Shown one piece after another: positions 25,102-29,451 of a DNA stretch of 29,451 bases. The stretch covers positions 1 to 29,451 of the forward strand of contig CAYUCO010000053.1 of NCBI GenBank assembly GCA_964443385.1. The letters are read 5' to 3'. The position numbers were made by a program, and so were the translations under genes. The first letter of the stretch is position 1. Each line of letters starts with the position of its first letter. Origin of the DNA: VFHP01 sp964443385 (GTDB taxonomy: Bacteria; Chloroflexota; Dehalococcoidia; Lucifugimonadales; UBA2985). The notes under the pieces are model-generated. The model had not been told where the DNA came from. It was given only the letters and a program-made list of their open reading frames with translations, and did not search any database.

Positions 25102-26225
25102 AAAAAATAGTAATACTTGGATCTACTGGATCAGTCGGACAGCAAACATTGTCCGTAATAAGGTTATTTCCTGACGAATTTCAAGTAGTGGGATTAACGG
25201 CTGGTGACAATACAAAATTGCTTTTAGACCAGATGCAAGAATTTCAACCCAAATTCATTGGATGCAAAAACCCCTCAATGCTTCCTAAGGAAGCATTGAT
25301 TGATAATTGCCAGATTCTATCTCCAGAAGAAATGGTTCGACTAGATGAAGTGAACTGTGTAGTAGCCGCAACCGTGGGCACAGCAGCATTAAATCCTATA
25401 ATCAAGGCAATAGAATCCGGAAAGGACATAATTTTATCCAATAAAGAATCTATAGTCATGGCCGGTGCTTTGGTAACTTCACTTGCAGAAAAGCATAATG
25501 TTTCCATACTACCTGTAGACAGCGAACCAAGTGCAATATGGCAATGTCTTCGTGGAGAAGACAAAGAAATATCCAAGCTAATAATAACCGCCTCAGGAGG
25601 AGCGCTTCGAAATAAATCTTTGGACGATCTCCATAAAGTTACTCCTGAAGAAGCATTAAAACATCCTACATGGACCATGGGGAAAAAAATAACTATAGAT
25701 TCCGCTACTCTAATGAATAAAGGGTTCGAGGTAATAGAGTCAAAATGGTTGTTTAATGTACCTTGGGACAAGATAGAAGTTGTAGTTCACCACCAAAGCA
25801 TAATACATTCCATGGTGGAATTCATAGATGGATCGGTTAAGGCTCAAATTAGCCCTCCGGATATGCGTCTTCCAATTCATTATGCCTTATTCTATCCGAA
25901 AAGAGTAGAAAACTCTGCCATAGAAAAATTCAATCCGAGTGTAACAAAATCACTAACTTTTGAAGAACTGGACCACGGGAGATACCCCTGTTTTGACATT
26001 GCTATAGAATGTGGTACCAAAGGACACACATATCCGTCAGTTTTGAACGCTGCGGACGAAGTAGCAGTGGATCTTTTCCTCAAAAACAAAATAAAGTTTA
26101 CTGACATTCCGATACTGGTGGAATCCGTGATATCTAAACACAACCCCTCTTCTAATCCGAGTATTGAAGAAATAATGATGGCTGATGAATGGGCTCGTAA
26201 TCTTGCTAGTGAATGGAAAGTTTAG
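25098..26225 (+). CDS. dxr: 1-deoxy-D-xylulose 5-phosphate reductoisomerase
   Basis: 375 aa, NADPH-dependent second step of the MEP isoprenoid pathway. Motifs are ILGSTGSVGQQTL (nucleotide fold), LSNKESIVMAG, PVDSEPSAIWQ (metal-binding Asp/Glu), TASGGALRN, HPTWTMGKKITIDSATLMNKGFE and HHQSIIHSMVEF. ATG 25098 is chosen over GTG 25086: GGGGAG (25088-25093) precedes it, MKKIVILGSTGSVG is the family N-terminus, and it overlaps the cdsA stop by 4 nt. The stop is directly followed by the rseP GTG. Confidence 0.97.
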   Translation: MKKIVILGSTGSVGQQTLSVIRLFPDEFQVVGLTAGDNTKLLLDQMQEFQPKFIGCKNPSMLPKEALIDNCQILSPEEMVRLDEVNCVVAATVGTAALNPIIKAIESGKDIILSNKESIVMAGALVTSLAEKHNVSILPVDSEPSAIWQCLRGEDKEISKLIITASGGALRNKSLDDLHKVTPEEALKHPTWTMGKKITIDSATLMNKGFEVIESKWLFNVPWDKIEVVVHHQSIIHSMVEFIDGSVKAQISPPDMRLPIHYALFYPKRVENSAIEKFNPSVTKSLTFEELDHGRYPCFDIAIECGTKGHTYPSVLNAADEVAVDLFLKNKIKFTDIPILVESVISKHNPSSNPSIEEIMMADEWARNLASEWKV

Positions 26226-27344
26226 GTGCTGGGTGGGTTTCTAGTCATACTGGGGTTCATAGTGATACTAATGGTCCACGAAGGAGGTCATTTGGTATCC
26301 GCTAAACTCTTAGGTATCAAAGCAACTCAATATTTCCTAGGTTTCGGTCCTACTATATGGTCATTCACAAAAAATGGTACTGAATATGGTGTAAAAGCAA
26401 TACCCGCCGGAGGATACGTCCGCATCATAGGCATGAATGATTTAGAGAACGTTGACACGATCGATGAACATGCTACATATAGATCAAGACCATTCTGGCA
26501 GAAATCGCTCGTCGTAATGTCCGGGATAGGTACTCATTTTGTACTTGCATTCATTATACTTTGGTCGGCCAGCGTGATAATAGGAGTACCAGACACAAAT
26601 AAACCATCACTAGAAATCGCGAGAATAATACCCCTAGATGATGAAGGATATCCTACTGCAGCTAAATCCGTCCATATGATGCCTGGTGACACCATACTAG
26701 CCGTGAATGGCTCCTCTATATCCCAATGGTCAGAATTAGCAAACACACTACTACAAAATCCCGGCCAATCAATATCAATCACGCTCTCTAGAAATGATGA
26801 AATAGTTAACTTAGATGCTGTGTTGGGTACAAAAAAAGACGACGCATCAGGCGAAGATGTAGGTTTTTTAGGTATAAGGCCAAAATTTCATAAAACAAGA
26901 GAAAATCCAGTTTTAGCTATAATCAGTTCCTTCAAAAACACAGTGACTCTCACTAAATTAAGTGCATTAGGGATATGGGAATTTGCCACTAATTTCAATC
27001 GCTTCGTAGACGCTGTAATAAACAACGACCCCGAATTGAACGAAATCAGGCCAGTCAGCGTAATTGGAATAACACAATTTGCCGTAGCTAGTCAACAATC
27101 TGGTATATTCTTCACTTTCAACCTCATAGCATATATAAGTATCTTCATAGGTATTGTTAATGCTATACCTCTATACCCTTTCGATGGCGGACATTTTGCT
27201 GTGGCCTTATATGAAAAAATAACCAGTAAAAAATTGGACATACGAAAATTAATGCCCATAGGTTTCTTGTTTTTTTCCTTAGTAGTATTAATAAATATAG
27301 TTGGAATATACTACGACATAGTAAATCCTATAGATTTAACCTAA
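26226..27344 (+). CDS. rseP: RIP metalloprotease (site-2 protease, RseP-like)
   Basis: 372 aa intramembrane zinc protease. The first helix carries HEGGH (residues 18-22, the HExxH zinc site). A second hydrophobic span lies at about 89-114 (VVMSGIGTHFVLAFIILW). It is followed by one PDZ-like domain (about 120-205) containing MMPGDTILAVNG, then the LDG-type motif NAIPLYPFDGGH and a last helix. The single PDZ matches the shorter Gram-positive/Chloroflexota form. GTG 26226 abuts the dxr stop with no gap. Substrates are unknown; relatives cleave anti-sigma factors and signal-peptide remnants. Confidence 0.94.
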   Translation: MLGGFLVILGFIVILMVHEGGHLVSAKLLGIKATQYFLGFGPTIWSFTKNGTEYGVKAIPAGGYVRIIGMNDLENVDTIDEHATYRSRPFWQKSLVVMSGIGTHFVLAFIILWSASVIIGVPDTNKPSLEIARIIPLDDEGYPTAAKSVHMMPGDTILAVNGSSISQWSELANTLLQNPGQSISITLSRNDEIVNLDAVLGTKKDDASGEDVGFLGIRPKFHKTRENPVLAIISSFKNTVTLTKLSALGIWEFATNFNRFVDAVINNDPELNEIRPVSVIGITQFAVASQQSGIFFTFNLIAYISIFIGIVNAIPLYPFDGGHFAVALYEKITSKKLDIRKLMPIGFLFFSLVVLINIVGIYYDIVNPIDLT

Positions 27345-27353
27345 CTTTGATCA

Positions 27354-27382
27354 TTGACCCTTTATCTGCTTTGGAATAGACT
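27354..27382 (+). promoter_or_regulatory. Candidate ispG promoter
   Basis: TTGACC (27354-27359), 17-nt spacer, TAGACT (27377-27382) in the 70-nt gap before ispG. It may allow ispG expression apart from the upstream operon. Confidence 0.4.
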
Positions 27383-27414
27383 TACCCCAATAATAGACCT
27401 GAAAGTAAAACAAA

Positions 27415-28554
27415 ATGCAGCCCAGAAGAATATCTAAAACAATACAGGTGGGGGATGTAAAAGTCGGCGGCTCGTCTCCTATAACAGTCCAATCAATGAC
27501 AAAAACTGATACCAGAGATGTCAAGGCAACTGTCAGACAAATACATGAATTAGAAGAGGCTGGATGCGACATTATAAGGCCAGCTGTGCCTGATATGGAA
27601 GCTGCTTTAGCCCTCAAAGATATCGTTAAGCAAGTTAATATACCCGTTATAGCAGACATACATTTTCACTATCAACTGGCTTTAGAATCAATAAAGTCTG
27701 GTGTAGATGGGCTAAGACTGAATCCAGGTAATATCAGGGACAAGGAGAAAGTAGAACAAGTTGTACGGGCAGCGAAAGAAAGGCAAATACCAATTAGAAT
27801 AGGGGTGAACTTTGGCAGCCTACCTCCTGTCGGAATGATAGGCAAGTTCGGTGGTTTACAAAGACATACAGACGGAGTCAACAAACTGGCTAAAGAAGGC
27901 GAGGATCAGACAGGCAAGATTTCAGTAGTAGACCACATGGTAGCGACAGCTCTTTGGGAGATTAGTATACTTGAGAATTTAGATTTTGACCTGATCAAAA
28001 TATCCATGAAAGCTTTCGATGTTCCGACTACCATAGAAGCGTATCGGCGGTTGGCTTATATGGTCCCGTATCCGTTACATCTTGGAATAACAGAGTCTGG
28101 AACCGCTAGGGCCGGCTCAATAAGAAGTTCTATTGGATTGGGATACCTCTTATTCGTAGGTATAGGAGACACGATAAGAGTCTCCTTGAGCGCAGATCCA
28201 AAAGAGGAAATTGTTGCCGGATATGAAATATTGAAATCCCTAAACTTGAGGCAAAAAGGCACCACATTAGTTGCCTGTCCATCATGTGGAAGAGCAGACG
28301 TGGACGTTATAAAACTAGCTAATACGGTGGATAATCTACTCCAAGAAAAAGACTACAATATCAAGGTCGCAGTAATGGGTTGCGAGGTAAATGGTCCTGG
28401 AGAGGCAAAGGATGCCGACATCGGCATAGCAGCTGGGGTCGGAAGAGCTATAATATTCCGCAAAGGTCAAAAATCGCGCATAGTAGAGGAATCGGAAATG
28501 CTATCCGCCTTGATGGAAGAGATAGAACAAGTAGCAGCAACAACAAACAAATAA
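27415..28554 (+). CDS. ispG: 4-hydroxy-3-methylbut-2-en-1-yl diphosphate synthase
   Basis: 379 aa, [4Fe-4S] enzyme of the MEP pathway that converts MEcPP to HMBPP. The TIM-barrel part shows SPITVQSMTKTDT, VIADIHFHYQLAL, GLRLNPGNI, IRIGVNFGSL and LHLGITESGTARAG. The Fe-S domain has ACPSCGR and MGCEVNGPGEAKDADIG, the three cluster cysteines. The segment after VNFGSL (PPVGMIGKFGGLQRH onward) is longer than the short bacterial version. The start is the single ATG before RRISKTIQVGDVKVGG. With dxr two genes upstream, two steps of the same pathway are clustered. Confidence 0.96.
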   Translation: MQPRRISKTIQVGDVKVGGSSPITVQSMTKTDTRDVKATVRQIHELEEAGCDIIRPAVPDMEAALALKDIVKQVNIPVIADIHFHYQLALESIKSGVDGLRLNPGNIRDKEKVEQVVRAAKERQIPIRIGVNFGSLPPVGMIGKFGGLQRHTDGVNKLAKEGEDQTGKISVVDHMVATALWEISILENLDFDLIKISMKAFDVPTTIEAYRRLAYMVPYPLHLGITESGTARAGSIRSSIGLGYLLFVGIGDTIRVSLSADPKEEIVAGYEILKSLNLRQKGTTLVACPSCGRADVDVIKLANTVDNLLQEKDYNIKVAVMGCEVNGPGEAKDADIGIAAGVGRAIIFRKGQKSRIVEESEMLSALMEEIEQVAATTNK

Positions 28555-28584
28555 GCTAATCAATTTAGATTATTTACCTAGTAT

Positions 28585-29451
28585 TCATATCACCCAGGTT
28601 CTATTTTCCAATTGAGAGATAAGCTCTTCCACGTCAGTAACTGGTTGCTGGCAAACGTACCCCCTACATAAGAAAACAGTACTTTTCCCATCCACCGTAA
28701 GTTTATGCTCCAAGGCAGGGATATGTATTGAGGTAATCATAGAGTCCGGATTCTGAGCAACCAGAATCATATTTGGCAGATAGAATGAATTGACAGTTGC
28801 TAGCAATCTATGTGTCTCTTGAGAATCTAATTGTCCGATTAAGGCGACTTCTACTCTATCTCCCAAAATGAAATCCACGGAGGCCAACCAATTACCAGCT
28901 CCGTGAGGTGCTCTGAATATGTAATTGCCAACGGATTCTATATTCATCATAGATTTATGCCAATATTTATCGTCACCCGTGAAAACACTCAGCCTCAACA
29001 ATACATAAGAAGCCATAGATCCCCCGCAAGGCATAGCCCCATCACCAACATCTCGAGGTCTAACTAACAAATCTTCATGATCGTGTCCTATGTCGTAGAA
29101 CATATTTTCTGCGTCGTCCCAAAACAGATCTATCATTTTGTCACTCAATTTCTGAGACATATTAAGCCAGTAAATATCTAATGTAGCTTCATACAAACAC
29201 ATTAATCCATTGATGAAACAACCGTAATCCTCCAAATATCCGAGTAGTTTAGCATTGCCATCTTTATAGGTTCTGAGCAATCTATTCCCTTGGTTCATGT
29301 TATCCAAGATAAAATGAGCATTCTTTATGGCGGCATTCAAATAATCAGGCCTATCAAACAAAACAGATGCCTTAGATAAACTCTTGATCATCAAACCGTT
29401 CCAAGCAGTTAGAACTTTGGTGTCAGTATTCGGTGGAATCCTATTATCCCT
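28585..29451 (-). CDS. DUF255/YyaL-type thioredoxin-domain protein, C-terminal part only
   Basis: 288 residues of an ORF open to the right window edge, so the N-terminus (where the thioredoxin-like DUF255 domain would be) is missing. The visible start, LTAWNGLMIKSLSKAS, is the family's conserved entry to the (alpha/alpha)6 barrel. LLGYLEDYGCFINGLMCLYEAT, then RPRDVGDGAMPCGGSMAS and CRGYVCQQPVTDVEEL near the end are also family features. The ATG at 29394 is internal. The family (relatives of human SPATA20) has no firmly established reaction. It converges on ispG across 30 nt with no clear terminator. Confidence 0.88.
   Translation of the reverse strand, partial: RDNRIPPNTDTKVLTAWNGLMIKSLSKASVLFDRPDYLNAAIKNAHFILDNMNQGNRLLRTYKDGNAKLLGYLEDYGCFINGLMCLYEATLDIYWLNMSQKLSDKMIDLFWDDAENMFYDIGHDHEDLLVRPRDVGDGAMPCGGSMASYVLLRLSVFTGDDKYWHKSMMNIESVGNYIFRAPHGAGNWLASVDFILGDRVEVALIGQLDSQETHRLLATVNSFYLPNMILVAQNPDSMITSIHIPALEHKLTVDGKSTVFLCRGYVCQQPVTDVEELISQLENRTWVI

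Noticed and set aside
1..29451. Mobile elements, CRISPR arrays, toxin-antitoxin or phage genes
   Set aside because: Read for on both strands; no transposase, integrase, direct-repeat array or defence gene was found. All long frames match housekeeping families.

Overview
This window is an AT-rich, gene-dense stretch of a bacterial chromosome made almost entirely of housekeeping genes. The best guess at its source is a Chloroflexota (Dehalococcoidia / SAR202-like) bacterium, at moderate confidence. The clues are the short EF-Ts (168 aa), the roughly 1300-aa RpoC, the run rpsB-tsf-frr-uppS-cdsA-dxr-rseP-ispG, MEP-pathway isoprenoid genes and a B. subtilis-type NadA. I see no phage, transposon, plasmid, CRISPR or defence genes.

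Layout from left to right. (1) 1-7996, plus strand: the 3' part of rpoB, rpoC, tRNA-Val(GAC), a TatD-family hydrolase, then moaD-moaE for molybdopterin synthesis. (2) 7993-9018, minus strand: a P-loop/DRTGG protein whose stop codon interlocks with that of moaE, divergent from leuS (9184-11655, plus). (3) 11680-16441, minus strand: a purine operon purF-purM-purH ending in a family 2 glycosyltransferase. (4) 16675-17468, plus: an FmdB-type zinc ribbon protein and a D-aminoacyl-tRNA deacylase. (5) 17562-21196, plus: tRNA-Ser(GCT), miaB, nadA and nadC. (6) 21329-28554, plus: rpsB-tsf-frr (translation), uppS-cdsA (lipid carrier and phospholipid precursors), dxr-rseP-ispG (isoprenoid synthesis and membrane protease). 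(7) 28585-29451, minus: the C-terminal part of a DUF255/YyaL-type protein, cut by the window edge.

Functionally the region links transcription (rpoBC), translation (leuS, dtd, miaB, rpsB, tsf, frr, two tRNAs), de novo purine synthesis, NAD synthesis, molybdenum cofactor synthesis and the isoprenoid/undecaprenyl route (Dxr and IspG feed UppS).

No new multi-gene system stands out. The points most worth checking are small. PurF has no ATG, GTG or TTG that would retain its catalytic Cys, and instead has an ATT codon 6 nt after a strong GGAGG. The tRNA-Val gene sits between rpoC and tatD and is bracketed by a perfect 10-bp inverted repeat that extends its acceptor stem. pyrH is missing from between tsf and frr. 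A terminator-like hairpin lies in the rpsB leader. RpoB and S2 both carry long acidic C-terminal tails.
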